A stretch of DNA of 17,782 nucleotides from Conidiobolus incongruus B7586 (GCA_000697335.1 JNEM01007140.1:1-17782), one strand, 5' to 3'. Counted from the stretch's first letter, positions 1 through 12,090 are shown. A program made the numbers and translations. The notes: generated from the sequence alone by a model not told the origin.

Positions 1-179
1 CAAATTTCAATTGTTAATAAAAAAAATTATTTTATAAATATTAAGAGTTGGTTAAAAATATAGTAAAAAGTAATTATTAATAAAAGAAACTATTAAATTT
101 ATATTATATCTTTATTTTTATATATTATATATTTGTTAAGAGACTAGTTCTCTAAATTCTTATATATATTTCTATATAA
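1..179 (+). mobile_element. Mariner DNA transposon, 3' end only (left copy)
   Basis: This is the 3' terminal piece of a mariner element cut by the window edge. Bases 31-107 match the 3' end of the transposase relic in the full-length copy at 14164-14240, including the shared stretches AAAAATATAGTAAA and CTATTAA(A/T)TTTATATT. In translation it keeps mariner C-terminal features: a K-S-W-L-K-I piece followed by two stop codons where glutamines are expected, then an N-K-x-N-Y piece like the usual 'DGDYFE' ending. The distance from there to the presumed terminus (about 90 bases) agrees with the full-length copy (about 100). The terminus itself, ATTTCTATATAA at about 168-179, is a worn version of the reverse complement of the 5' end. 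The exact right border and target duplication are not clear. Confidence 0.62.
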
Positions 180-3100
180 TTCAATCAATTATAAATTATA
201 TGGTTAATTTATACTTTTATAGCTAAATTAATTATATAAATAGCATTGAATTATCTAATAAATAAAGTTCTTTTTTTTCCTCTCAATTCTTATTATTTCT
301 TATTTTTCATATTATTCTTAAGATTAAAACTATATTTTATTAATATTATAATATATTAATATTACCTAATATAAATCTTAATATATTAATGACCTATCTT
401 AGTTCAAAGCTTAATTAAACTGTTTATATTTGCACACTATATCTTATATTACCTTACCATATTTTATGCCATTAATTTTTATATTAAGTCTTCTTTTATA
501 TTATATTGGTTTAATTACTATTATATTTATAATATCAAAATATTTATTTATTTTTAATCACAAAAAATCTATATAATTTAAATTATAAAGTAATATTAAT
601 TATTTATTATAACAGAATTATATTTACAAAAAATTAAATAGAATTTAATAATTTTTATAATAAGGGTAAACTCAAGTATTTAAAGGAATCCCTTAAAAAA
701 ATATAGAATATAATGCAAACAGCCAAAAAAATTGGTAAAATAAAGAAAAAACAATTGGGTTAAATTAGTATAATAAAGAAGAATATTTTCTTAGGAAAGG
801 TGAATAGTTTAAATATTTCAAATTTATTAAAAAAAGGCTAATAATATGGAATTTTCAGAATATCACAAGTTTTTAGACTAGGGGTTAAAATATACCCATC
901 ATATTGAAATTTTGCTAAAATATTTACAAAAACATATAAAAATAAATTAAGAAAGTAAAATTAGTTTTAAAATAAATATTTATTATTTTTTTATATTTAT
1001 CCTTCAATTATCATTAATTCTTTATTTTTGATATTTATTAATTCTTTGAAATCTTTAATTTATCAAGTGGTTATGAATCTTGATATATCAAAATAGAATA
1101 TTAAATAAAGATATACTATAAATACATATTATATTAAAAGTTTAATTAATTTTGAATAGTAATTTTTGTTTTATAATTGACGATATAAAAAATTTTTTCT
1201 ATATTAAAATCATTTATAATATATATTTTAATTTATATTAATGTTAATAGAATTAACTTGATTTATGTTGAAAAATTTCTTAATAATATACAAAAACCTA
1301 AAGTTTTTATTAACTTATAATCATAATTATAAAATATTCTTTGAAATCTTAATACTATTATTATTTAACAAGTATATTAAAATATTTCCTTAATTTTATT
1401 AAAACTGGTTTTATTACATTATATATTTATAATCTAAGATCATTTATTAATATTTATATTTATATTTTGAACTTGACTGAAATATAAGAAAAATAGACAA
1501 AAGTTAAAAGAATTTAATATTAAAATATTGGTAAGTTAAAAGAAATATGAAAAAATAAAGATACTAATAGTTTTTAATGTTAATTAAATAAAATGATATA
1601 TTATATAAAACAATTAATTCAATCTTATAATTTCAAATTTAGAAATAATAAACCCATATTACAAATAAATATATTCTGTTATTGATATTTATATTATACT
1701 TTATACCATTATTAAATATTGATATTTCTTGATTGTATTTTATATTATCTTGTAATTAATTTATATTTATTATATAAAAATTAAACTAAATATTTTAGAA
1801 TTATATTTTTATTTAGTTATGATTTTTTTAGTATTCTTTGAAATTATAATTTATAAAACTATTATTAAATTTTAATAAAATATAATAATTTCGATAATTT
1901 TATCTCAAACGGATGTTTTAATCGAATAATCTAATTAGTAATTTCCAAAAAAAATATTTTCTAGGATTTGCTATTTCAAATAATCATTATAATTTATTTT
2001 TTCTTTGATATAAATTACCTGTACTATATTATTAAGTTATTACCTTTATTTAACTCAAATTTATTTTATTTATCTTAAAAAAATAAAGTAATTACCAAAT
2101 ATTAATATTCGATAATATTATCCTCCAAAATACATACATTATATTATACAATTTTACAATTATTTTTGATTTTTCAATTTTATTTAAATTAACGATCTAA
2201 ATTTGACAACTAAATTTTGAGATTTAAGTATATAGAGTAATAATAATAAGAATAAAATTATATATCAGGATAAAATATATTAATTAAAAACAATGTTATT
2301 TAAAGTAGAATTTGATGATGAATTTTAATATAATAAATCAATGTATATATTTGTAATTTTCTTTAATATCATAATATTATTATCTAATACTCTTTATATA
2401 TACATAAGGCACAATATAAATAATACTGATTAATAAACCTTATTTGGGTGTTAGTTAAATTCATAAATTAAAAATATAGTGATTTAAAATATGCGTGGCT
2501 AGAATTGCAATATAATATTAAGATGGTATAATTACAATAATTAAGGTATCATATTAAAATAGTAATAGCAATATATAATAAAATCCTTAATTCAAATAAA
2601 AATTTAAATTATAATTAAGGGATTACCTCAATCCCATATATTTGAAAATTAACTAAATAATATAAATTAGGATAGTTTATTATAATTAATAGAATAATTT
2701 TTAAGAATCAAGTGATAGAAATTTAATTAAGAGTTAATTATAAGCAAGAATAAGGGAACAAAACTTATTAATCAAATTCAATTAATATATACAATTCCTT
2801 TTATATAAACTTGAATTTAAGAAAATGATTAAATATAGAGTTAAACAAAATAATATATAAGTTATAAACATATAAAAGTTAACAAGGACTTTGAGGTTTG
2901 GTCTCTTCACAAAATTCAATTCAAAATTTCGACTTTAATAACAAAGGTTATATATTATGAAATATTCTCCAACATAACCAGATTAATTTTAATTTTGTTT
3001 TTTAAAGATAAGCACACGAAAAGATTCAAAGTGGTAATATTATTAATAAAAAGGTTAATATCAATAATTAAATTATAATAAATATCTAAATTATACACAA

Positions 3101-3570
3101 GATATGAGATAAATCAAATATGACAATTGATATTTTTAATTATCAGAATTTATAATTAATCAATATTATTTAATTATTTTTAAAAACTTTGAAAATCCTT
3201 ATTCTATTAATATTTTAATAAATATAATTAAATTATAAAATTTTAATTGCTCTGTTATATTATATTAATCAATAGAATATAAAAGATTATGTTAAATATA
3301 ATTTTTTATAGTTAATATAAAATATTTTGGGAAAAAAATTTTGATATTATATTCAGTTAACTTTAACCTATAATTATCTATATTGAAATTAATTAATTTT
3401 CTAATAAATTATAATTTTCCTAGTATAAATAATTTAATTAAATTTTTTTGGTATTTATTTAAAATAAAATTATATAATAAACATAAGGTTATGATATCAA
3501 CCTATTAAATTTATATAATGGTTTTATATTTATTATAATAAATTTGATTTTCCAAAATAGGAAATATTTT
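180..3570. other. AT-rich stretch with no recognisable gene
   Basis: This is about 3.4 kb of extremely AT-rich DNA, dominated by runs of A, T and TA. No open frame with an ATG and a plausible protein is present. Two patches are slightly less AT-rich. In the first, at about 660-960, the plus strand is purine-rich and one frame gives helix-like fragments between stops. The second, at about 2850-3075, is a roughly 74-codon open stretch with no usable start codon. Neither resembles a family I recognise, and the stop spacing is close to what chance gives at this composition. They may be worn transposon or gene remains. No tRNA, terminator or ordered repeat was seen. Confidence 0.5.
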
Positions 3571-4290
3571 CAGTAAGATTGGTAATATACAGCCTTTTGG
3601 AGGGTAACTAGATATGTGATAGCCAAAATTGGATGCTTTTAAGATTGGAAATTTAATTGAATTCATGTTAACTAAGAACTATGTTGAAATTAATTATCTC
3701 AAAATTGGGGCTTAATATTTATTTTTATTAGTTACGAATCAAGGAAGAGAAGATATCATATTTTTAGAGAGCAAAGGAAAATAAAATATGAAGTATTAAA
3801 TAATTGAGAACTATTTGTATACTTACAAACTTAGAATAGGTTGTTTATTTCGCTGATTAATTTAATTTGCAGTTCTTGCTACTCTAGTTATTGATTTGTT
3901 AGTCTTATTGATTCCTTGATTCAGTGTGGAAATTGAAGCTGTTATGATGGTGGCAGAGAATAGCCTACAATGTATCTTGAAGCCAATTACACTATTCTGA
4001 TGTTAAAACATAAACCACTTTTCAATTACTATATTGTTACATTTATTCAAATAAATTTATTAGCATTATCTTGAAAAAATCGAATATTGGAGATATAATT
4101 AAGTTTTTGAGGTGTTAATTAGAATATAAAATATGAATATTACTAATTATGATAGAGAGAAAATCCCTGGTTTTATCTAACATCAAATATAAAGATTTTT
4201 AATATCCTAATATATATTTCTAATCAATTAATATTTAATATTTTGCTCATCCATTTATATTAAAAGTTAATAATTTGCTCCAATTATATT
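3571..4290. other. Less AT-rich island, possible unidentified relic
   Basis: This island has clearly more G and C than its surroundings. In the plus frame with a codon starting at 3632 the translation looks protein-like (for example the piece IGNLIEFMLTKNYVEI near 3644-3690), and the interruptions are often TAA or TAG where glutamine would fit. However, the stop density in that frame is not far below the chance level for the local composition, and no domain is recognised. It could be the remains of a gene or transposon, or just a compositional patch. No function is proposed. Confidence 0.2.
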
Positions 4291-7200
4291 TTATGTAATT
4301 AATAAATTACAATATAGGACATAGCTTTGAAGTTACAATTTAATTAAATTACAATAAAAATTGCATCAACAAATAAATAAGATATGCTATTATAATCATT
4401 AAATAAATATATATAAATACAATGATTATATTAAATTTTAACAATTTTTTGTAATATATTATGAACAAATTATTATTTTAATACTATTAATTGGACAATT
4501 AATATTTTATCCATATCAATATAATCATTGAAAAATGATCATATATAGGGTTTATATAAGGAAAGATATTGAAAAAAAGTAATTTTTTCAAGTGATTTCA
4601 ATTTAATTAATTAACCCAATAAAAATTTATTTTTAAATTCCTCAAAATCCCAGTTGTTTATCATTATATTACAAATTCATTATATATATATTGAACTTAT
4701 TAATTCCTATATTAATTAATTTAAACTATTTTAATCTATACTTGATTTTAAAATTAAAATCAATACAAATATTTTGGGTATTTATAAACTAGTATAGATA
4801 TTAATTTTCATTTAATGAGTTAAATATCATATTTGTTATTTTCCTGAATATTCTTCTTTATATAATATACTAATAATCAAACAAGTAAATATTTCAATGG
4901 ATGATAAAAATAGAAAGTTAGGAAGTCGTCTGTATTCATTTAATTCTCCTTATTTATAGGTTATAAAAGCTATTCATGTTCAATATAACTATTTAATTAT
5001 TTCATAATTATTTAAAAATAGTTCTCATAATAAGAAGTTGGTATTATGAAATCAATTACAATATATTATAATTTAATATTTATGATATTCATTTGAAAAT
5101 AGTAATTTCTGAATATATATTTAAATTTTACTCTTATTTTTCCTAATTAACTATTTTCTTATTATTTTATTAATCAATTACTGCGCAATCATTCTTTTTA
5201 GAATGTGGTGAAATTGATGATATTTAAAAAATACCGAAGTAATTACCTAAAATTCATTTTAGATAGTTGTAATGCATAATAGAAAAAAATAGATGATTTT
5301 GAGTGTTACAAGGCATATCCCGAATCATGAAATATAATGAATCTAAAATTAATAATAATGATGGTGCAAAAATTACGGTGTATTTGTGATTATCACAATT
5401 AAAATATTTGCTAATGTATCATAATCAAAAAAGTGATCAATCATTTTTAGTTATAAATTATAATGTGGAATTGTTCATTATAAATTAAAATTATTGTTTA
5501 TGTAATATTATTACTATTTGATATGAGTTTTACTTGGTAATTTTGATGAAACTTTGTAATATTGGAAGGTGTCAGTAATTTTGATGTGCCTATATTGTAA
5601 ATAATTACAATTCTGTTACGATATTAGTTATTCAAAATCTCAATATTTGTTAATAACACTCTGTTATCAGATGATCTAAATATTAAAACATCTTCGATAA
5701 TATTGAATATGATATAAACATTCTACTATATAAGGAAATCATATCTTATTGCAGGATAAAGGAGTAAAATGAAAATTTTTCTTTCAGTAAGTGCATCATC
5801 ATAGAAATATATAATTTATTCAATAAAAATACAATGCTGTTTATATCATATTTTTAATCAAGTTATACTAATTTTTAATTGTTAATTAAATGGTAAAATT
5901 ACAACTCTTGATAGATAAATAATTTTTGTGATAGGTATTTTGTATATTCATAATTAAAAGCCATTGGGGATAGTATTGTATAAGCTCTCAGGAACTTGAA
6001 ATTAAAGTTAAATTACCTCGCTGAATTTCACTCTTTGGGTAGATATCAAAAATTTTTGGGTAACATCCGATTCAGAAAGTGGGAATGATTAGACTATGAA
6101 TAGAATAAGAATTATTAAATTCTCAAACATTGCAAAAAAATAAACACCAAACTATTTTAAGTAAAATTGAAAATTTTTTGTATAATCATTAAGTAGATAT
6201 GCTAGTTTTAATGATCAGGTTTAACACAAATATTATAGAAGAGAAATAATTTTGATAAACAATGTAAATACTGAATTTTATGAAAAATTTATTATTATTC
6301 AAAATATTTGGGTTCATTTTTATGCAATTTGGCAATTAAATATCTGCATTAATCCTAATAATTCAATAAATTAATTCAGCTAATGATAACTACCAAAATT
6401 TCAATTTATATTTAATAACTAGAAATTCATTTAATTTGATTTATTCAGGTTGTATAATATTTATTCTTATTTAACTTATTATTAGATATCGGATATAACA
6501 AACTAGAAATGTGTATATCAATAATATTTAATGTTAAATTTTATATAATAAAAAACCAATAAGTCTAAAAAAGATTGTCAAGTGATAAAAGTAATATTGA
6601 AAACTATCTTGAAAATTTACATCACATTTTAATTCAAAAACATTCATTGATTATATATCAGTTTTATCATACAGAAGTAGAGTTTAATATAGTATTGAAA
6701 TATTTTAATTAACATTAATAAAATAATAGAACAATCTAAATTTAATTTATATTTTAGTCGATGTTTTCAAGGAGGGGTTGAAAAATTCAATTAAAGTGAA
6801 ACGGAATTTGGCATTTGACAACGCGACAAAATAAATAATGATTTAATTCGTAATTAAAATTTCACCTATATGAAATGGCAACCTTTTGATGTATGAACCT
6901 GAATGAAGAAACTAGAGACATAATAAAGAAATAAGATTTTGTTTATTTACTAATATAATGAAAATTATGTAATCAAAAATTTGTTAATAAGTCAGAAAAT
7001 TTTCAAAATAAATACATAATTGTTAAGGTAGCCAATTCTGTTTGAATTGTTTTTATAATTATTAATTAGTAATCCTATATATGTATAACCATAAAATATT
7101 TATATCTCCACTACACTTATTTTAAATAATATTATGATGATGTAATTTCTTTTTTCTCTATTATTCAACTGAATTTGTTTAATATTACATATAATGCATA

Positions 7201-7431
7201 CAAATAAGAAAAAATAGTAGTTAAGCAATTATCTAGTATACTCAAATAAAATTTAATTAACAATTCACTAATATGTTTAACAAATTTTAGTCTATTATTT
7301 TATATTTATATACATTATTATTTGAATTAATTATATCAAGTCCGAATTAAAATTTATGCAAATGAAAATGATTAGTAAATTGATTAAAAATTAGGAAATG
7401 AATACTTTACTTGCACCACATTCTGTTAAAT
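4291..7431. other. AT-rich intergenic DNA upstream of the transcription factor gene
   Basis: No supportable gene lies in this 3.1 kb. Base composition returns to the extreme AT level of the first 3.5 kb, with two small less AT-rich patches. The first, at about 5960-6100, has one frame open for about 40 codons. The second, at about 6755-6930, starts GTCGATGTTTTCAAGG and has a short open frame of about 26 codons. Both are too short and too isolated to call genes. A hairpin-like pair TATAATCATT/AATGATTATA (4391-4400 and 4421-4430) is present, but such pairs are expected by chance in this DNA. Confidence 0.45.
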
Positions 7432-7616
7432 TTCCGGTTATGCAATCAATTTGAAAAAAAAAGATTCAAGATTGTAAGGTTTCACTCATTATTTACCATT
7501 AACTTCCGCATATTCCGATGATTAATTAGTTGGTGTCATGTTATAAAATACACTGAACCATAGAAATTGTTTGACTCTTATAGTACCTTATATAATATAA
7601 TATTTCTTCCGAAAGT
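7432..7616. promoter_or_regulatory. Cluster of four TTCCG motifs upstream of the zinc-cluster gene
   Basis: Four copies of TTCCG lie at 7432 (TTCCGGTTAT), 7504 (TTCCGCATAT), 7513 (TTCCGATGAT) and 7607 (TTCCGAAAGT), that is 280 to 465 bases before the ATG at 7897. The middle two are direct repeats 9 bases apart. CCG/CGG triplets are rare in the surrounding AT-rich DNA, and I found no other TTCCG in the non-coding parts of the window, apart from one CGGAA on the plus strand near 6802. Zn(II)2Cys6 proteins as a family bind CGG/CCG triplets, so these are candidate binding sites, perhaps for autoregulation. That role is inferred. No TATA box or start site can be assigned in such AT-rich sequence. 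Confidence 0.35.
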
Positions 7617-7896
7617 AATTAATTGTTTTACCATTAGATTGGTTTTAAAGACCAGTTTTATTGCATACCTTTGTTTGTTGCACATAAAAATATTAAAACC
7701 ATTCATGATAGAAAGTAAAATTTTTAATTTCAATTGTCAAAATTATATAAAAATATAAATTTTAATGATATTTGAAGTATCCAATCAAATAGAATTTATT
7801 TAATGTGATTTATATTTTTAACCAAAGTTTGAATTTATCACTCTTGTTTTAATTGGTGTATTTTTCAACTAATTGTTGGTGTTCATAGATTTAAAT

Positions 7897-9636
7897 ATGT
7901 CAGTGGATCTCAAAACAAAAAGTGAAAAAAAGGAAAGCACAATATCTTGCTATAGCTGTAGAGAGAGACGGATACGTTGTGGAAGAGAGTTACCAAGTTG
8001 TGAAGGATGCATTAGGAGGGAAATACAATGTAGTTATCCGAAAAACTCTCATAAACGAAAGAACGAGCCCACCACTTATTCTTCAGCTCAAAACAAACTA
8101 AACTTTAAAAATACTAACAAACACATCCAGGTACAAAATCTTGAAAATGTAGCATTGAAAGTACATACTTCTAGCTTTGATTCCAGTGATCATTTTGATA
8201 TATTTATTTTTGAACCTATTCCCAAACCTTCTGAACGACCTGTTACTGACACAACCCAAGCTCTGAGCCGCCCAATTCGGTTGAAACAATCTCAAAAGCT
8301 TGAAACTCATCTTATATTAATGCTCACAATGCAGATTATTGAATTTGATAGACGCATCATCCCAGAGATTGATTGGTTTGTAGAAAAAGTACAGCTAGGC
8401 ATCTTTGGTGGAGTAATCAAGGTTACCCTCCATATTAATCAAGACTGGATCCAGGAGTTGTTTCAACCTAATTTTAAACAAAAAGTCATTGAAAGTTACT
8501 TTAGAAGCTTTCACTCCTTAGTTACATATGTATCAAAGCGCAATTTCTATGTCAATATGGATAATATTTCACCGGTGCTTATGAGTGTGATAATGTATGT
8601 AGGCTACACTAATTGCCCGATGCAACACCCAGAATTGCGCAAATATCTCAAACATTCTGCAATGATCCAATTGAAGAAAAATAGGTATAAAATTTCGATT
8701 AGTAACTGCCAAGCTTTCTTTATATTCAGCTACTCTATGCTATTCCAAGGGCAAGCAAAACAATCTGTACCATATTTCAATCTAGCTTGCTTAATGGCAT
8801 CTGCCCTAGGTATTCATGTAGATATACCCAATATCAATCTTGATGTACAGTCAGAAAGACATTGTATACGGGACCAGTCAATATCTCACGACTCTCACCT
8901 AGCTAATACACTAACCATACAGCCATTTTTTATGTTTATTGCACCATACGTCACCATAATAGATCCTTATTATCAGGCGAATCCTTTTTCCACAGATCCT
9001 TTTGAAACACTATATGCCAGATGTGTATCCACGTGTAGATATGCTTACAATCGGTACTGGATGCCAGCAACAACACACTTCGTTGTATATTCAATAATGA
9101 TATCTACAAAACCTGTCGATTTTGAATCCCCTGAAATACTTAACAAAATTCAATTTTTCCACGAGCTGTACAATTATTGCATGATTCAAACCCTCATCTT
9201 ATTCATCAATTTATCCAAACAGTACAAACTTGAAGAAGAGCTTAACATTATCGCCAAGCAGGTGTGGGTATTCTTTGCAATGTATTGCCAACTGCAGGTA
9301 ATTTTATATGCCCAATTTCCTCCAACAGTAGATCCGGACACTGGTAACCTCAATGAAGGTACAATGAGAGCCATTCATGCGACTACAGCAATGTACAACA
9401 TTACTTCAATGGAACCAGAGGGGTGTATCTCAATGTTTTATCATTATTTATCTAGTATTTCGCTATTTTATATTAAGACTATAGTGAGTTTACATCAATA
9501 CCCAAAAATCCAAGATAAATTAAAAATTAAATTCAAAAAAACTTATGATTTATTCACTCTATATCAACATAAGTATCATTTATCTCTAGATACTCTACAT
9601 GTAGTTCAATCTATGATGAAGTATTTTAAAATTTAA
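7897..9636 (+). CDS. Zn(II)2Cys6 (Gal4-type) fungal transcription factor, 579 aa
   Basis: This is a probable nuclear DNA-binding transcription regulator. The N-terminus holds a canonical zinc cluster, C18-x2-C21-x6-C28-x6-C35-x2-C38-x6-C45, with the usual basic residues between Cys21 and Cys28 (RERRIR). It is followed by a basic linker (PKNSHKRK, about 48-55) that may also act as a nuclear localisation signal. The rest fits a fungal middle homology region. There are helix-rich segments at about 198-208 (IESYFRSFHSL), 233-261 with HPELRKYL, and 267-309 ending in LGIHVD, which resembles the LGLHRD motif of that domain. The length is ordinary for the family. The frame stays open 24 bases upstream, but only to a TTG. 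The first ATG is at 7897, with A at -3, so I start there. There is no intron, and AATAAA overlaps the stop. Its target pathway cannot be read from the sequence. A decayed tandem copy follows at 10374. The gene is clearly less AT-rich than its flanks. Confidence 0.93.
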   Translation: MSVDLKTKSEKKESTISCYSCRERRIRCGRELPSCEGCIRREIQCSYPKNSHKRKNEPTTYSSAQNKLNFKNTNKHIQVQNLENVALKVHTSSFDSSDHFDIFIFEPIPKPSERPVTDTTQALSRPIRLKQSQKLETHLILMLTMQIIEFDRRIIPEIDWFVEKVQLGIFGGVIKVTLHINQDWIQELFQPNFKQKVIESYFRSFHSLVTYVSKRNFYVNMDNISPVLMSVIMYVGYTNCPMQHPELRKYLKHSAMIQLKKNRYKISISNCQAFFIFSYSMLFQGQAKQSVPYFNLACLMASALGIHVDIPNINLDVQSERHCIRDQSISHDSHLANTLTIQPFFMFIAPYVTIIDPYYQANPFSTDPFETLYARCVSTCRYAYNRYWMPATTHFVVYSIMISTKPVDFESPEILNKIQFFHELYNYCMIQTLILFINLSKQYKLEEELNIIAKQVWVFFAMYCQLQVILYAQFPPTVDPDTGNLNEGTMRAIHATTAMYNITSMEPEGCISMFYHYLSSISLFYIKTIVSLHQYPKIQDKLKIKFKKTYDLFTLYQHKYHLSLDTLHVVQSMMKYFKI

Positions 9637-10373
9637 ATAAACTATTAGTAATAATTATTAATTTTTATTGTAACAAATATTTTTATGCCATATCAAAATA
9701 CTTTGGAATTATTTAATATATTGAAATTTTCTCACACATTTTAATATTTTAAAAACAATACAAGTAAATTATAGTAAAAAAGAAATCATATGGCAATTAT
9801 TTAATTATACATGTTATTATATATTTAGTTACAAAAACAAAGCTATTATACCTAAAAGTAAATAAAAAATTAAGTATTATTTTTTGTAAATATAAATTAA
9901 ACAAATTTATTTAATATATTATATTGAACCAATGTTCCAATAAAATTAATCTCTTATAATTATTAGAATATAAATTTATTAAGCAAAAAATCGTTTAAAA
10001 CTAACTTACAAATGTTAATAATAATAATACTTTAATTCTCTCATACAATATTTTTAAACAAATTTATTAAGGAAATTTAATATATATAAATAGATCGCTA
10101 TCAAACTTTATTTTTTATAATAATTCTGTGATACTATAAAAGTTAGGGTGCATAAACTCTTTCATGGATAATATATAATTTTGGTCTAGTACATTAGTGA
10201 TTAATCATTTTTAATTCAGTCAATAGAAGTAGATTACCTTTTTTTGGTAATTCATGTCTAAGTGTAATTTTACTAAAATTTAAATTGTTGGAACCGAATT
10301 GAAAAACGAACACTTTTGGTTTAGGTAATGATTTGTATGATACTGTAGTATAGGTAGGGAAAAGATACTAGCA
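9637..10373. other. AT-rich spacer between the gene and its decayed duplicate
   Basis: The first 600 bases are featureless AT-rich DNA that presumably includes the 3' untranslated region and polyadenylation site of the upstream gene. The last 230 bases are less AT-rich and would have been the promoter and leader of the duplicate. They hold a small hairpin, ATTACC-T7-GGTAAT (10233-10251). The TTCCG cluster found before the intact gene is not repeated here, and I saw no clear similarity between the two upstream regions. Confidence 0.45.
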
Positions 10374-12090
10374 ATGATTAAAAATAAATATGATGAATAT
10401 GAAATTTCAGCATCTTGTGATAGTTGTATGAAAAAGCGGATTAAATGTGAGAGAGGATTGTCGCGCTGTGAAGGTTGTATTAGAAAAAGTAACCATTACA
10501 CTTATCCCAAGAACTCTTATAAGCGCAAAGTAATACAATTAGTCTAGTCTCTAGTCAGAGTAAGATAAAATTCTAGTTAACAGTACACAAATAGGGTCAA
10601 GAAGGCTGCAAAGTCTGTTTCTGAAAGCTCACACCTCCAGGTTCGAAAACAGCCAAAAAAAATAGATAAACATACTTGAACCGATTCCTATTCTGCCTAA
10701 AGCTTCTATCATAGCCTCAACCCAATGCTACTCCATCAAATTCTGATCAAACAATCCCAGAAGTTTGAAACTCAACCTATTCCAATGTTCACCAAGAAAA
10801 TCACTATTGGAGGAGAATATTATCGCAGGGGTTATTTGTTTATTTGAGAGGTGCAATTAGGCATTTTCGAAGGAATGACTATAAGCACACTACATTTAAA
10901 TTAAAGCTAGATCCAAGAGTTATTTGATCCATACTTTAAGAAGTACTATTAATAATTATTCAAGTAATTTTTTCTTCTTAATAGCCTATATTTCAAAGTA
11001 AAAATCCTTTGCTGACATCAATACTATTACACCAGGTCTAATGAGCATAATAATGTGTTTGGACTACACGACTCACTGTAAACAACTTCCTGAACTTGGG
11101 AAATATATTAAACACTTATCACTAATTGAGGTAAAGAACAAAGTATTTAAATATTTTTAGCACTTGTAGAGGTCTGTATTTACAGTTATTTGATGTTATT
11201 TCAAGGATTAGCTAACAAATCAGTATCTTGTTTCAACCAAGCTTGTTGAATGGAAATAACATATGGAACGTATTTTAAGAATATCATATATTAGTGAAGA
11301 TATTCTATATAAATCAAACTGTTAGATACAGTAATATCCCAAGACTCTTATCTTTCTATTATCTTATCTAAACAGTTCTATTTCTTACTTGTGAAACATG
11401 ACATTGTTATTACTAATCCAATATATCGAATCAATCCTTTTTCCAACCACTTTCATGAGTTAATAGGTATGGAATAAATATTATGAAGTAGATTATATTA
11501 TATTAATCACTGGATGCCAACGATAACGCATTTGGTTGTATGCTCATTGACTACCTCAAAGAAGCCTATTGATTTTGAGTCACAAGATTTTAAAATGAAA
11601 ATCCAGTTTTTTAATGAACTAAAGTATAACACGATTCACACTTTAGTTGGATATCTATACCTAGCAGAAAAATATTTCGATGAAACATACTTGAGTATTA
11701 TCAGAAAATAAGTGTGGACGTTCTTGGCTTTTTACTACCATTTGGTTATGGTACTCTATGCTCCATTTCCTTCAGCTGTTAATTCCAAGACTGGTAAACT
11801 GAATCAGAGTATAATGAAAGCGACCCTGTAGCCACGACCATATGCAACATCACAGTACTTCATCCCGAGTGGTGGATGGCAATGCTTTGCCATTGTCTAT
11901 CAGGCATCTCATTGCTTTGTAATAGAATAATGATTTTGCTTAAGCAAAGCTCTCAAATCCAAATGAAGATAACTAACAAATTTGTCCATATATAAAATTT
12001 GCTCTGGTAAGAAAGCATAAGTATTACTTCTCTAAAGATATTCTAAGTGTAATAAATTCTATGCCAATTTTTCTAAAATTCAAATTATAA
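10374..12090 (+). pseudogene. Decayed tandem duplicate of the Zn(II)2Cys6 transcription factor
   Basis: This is a host gene relic colinear with the intact gene over its whole length. It opens with an ATG at 10374 and a readable 57-codon piece carrying C15-x2-C18-x6-C25-x6-C32-x2-C35. The sixth cysteine is replaced by Tyr42 (HYTYPKN against QCSYPKN), and the frame ends at TAG 10545-10547. Beyond that, matching pieces continue in changing frames. They include a stretch near 11040-11130 like the intact LMSVIMYVGY...HPELRKYLKH region, and a 65-codon piece at 11514-11711 beginning MPTITHLVV against MPATTHFVV and stopping where the intact protein has AKQVW. A further piece near 11715-11800 contains LYAPFPSAVN against LYAQFPPTVD. 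The C-terminus HKYYFSKDILSVINS ends at TAA 12088-12090. Many stops and frameshifts are spread through it, so no full protein can be made. The short zinc-cluster peptide could still be transcribed, but probably has no function. Confidence 0.9.

Noticed and set aside
2852-3075. About 74 open codons on the plus strand
   Set aside because: There is no usable start and no family resemblance. About one such stretch is expected by chance in a window of this size and composition.
1-7431. Replication origin consensus matches in the AT-rich DNA
   Set aside because: Short AT-rich consensus sequences match almost everywhere in this composition, so no single site can be supported.
7567-7758. 63-codon open frame upstream of the transcription factor gene
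   Set aside because: It begins at TTG, has its first ATG only near the end, shows no motif, and overlaps the TTCCG cluster region. The length is expected by chance.
8098-8310. Minus-strand frame inside the transcription factor gene
   Set aside because: It is a shadow of the real plus-strand coding sequence. The same holds for the minus-strand frame at 9186-9374.
10630-10650. GGTTCGAAA resembling a tRNA T-arm
   Set aside because: It lies inside the transcription factor relic and has no matching acceptor, D or anticodon arms.
11514-11711. A separate 65-aa gene
   Set aside because: Its translation aligns with the middle of the intact transcription factor (MPATTHFVV region), so it is a fragment of the decayed duplicate.
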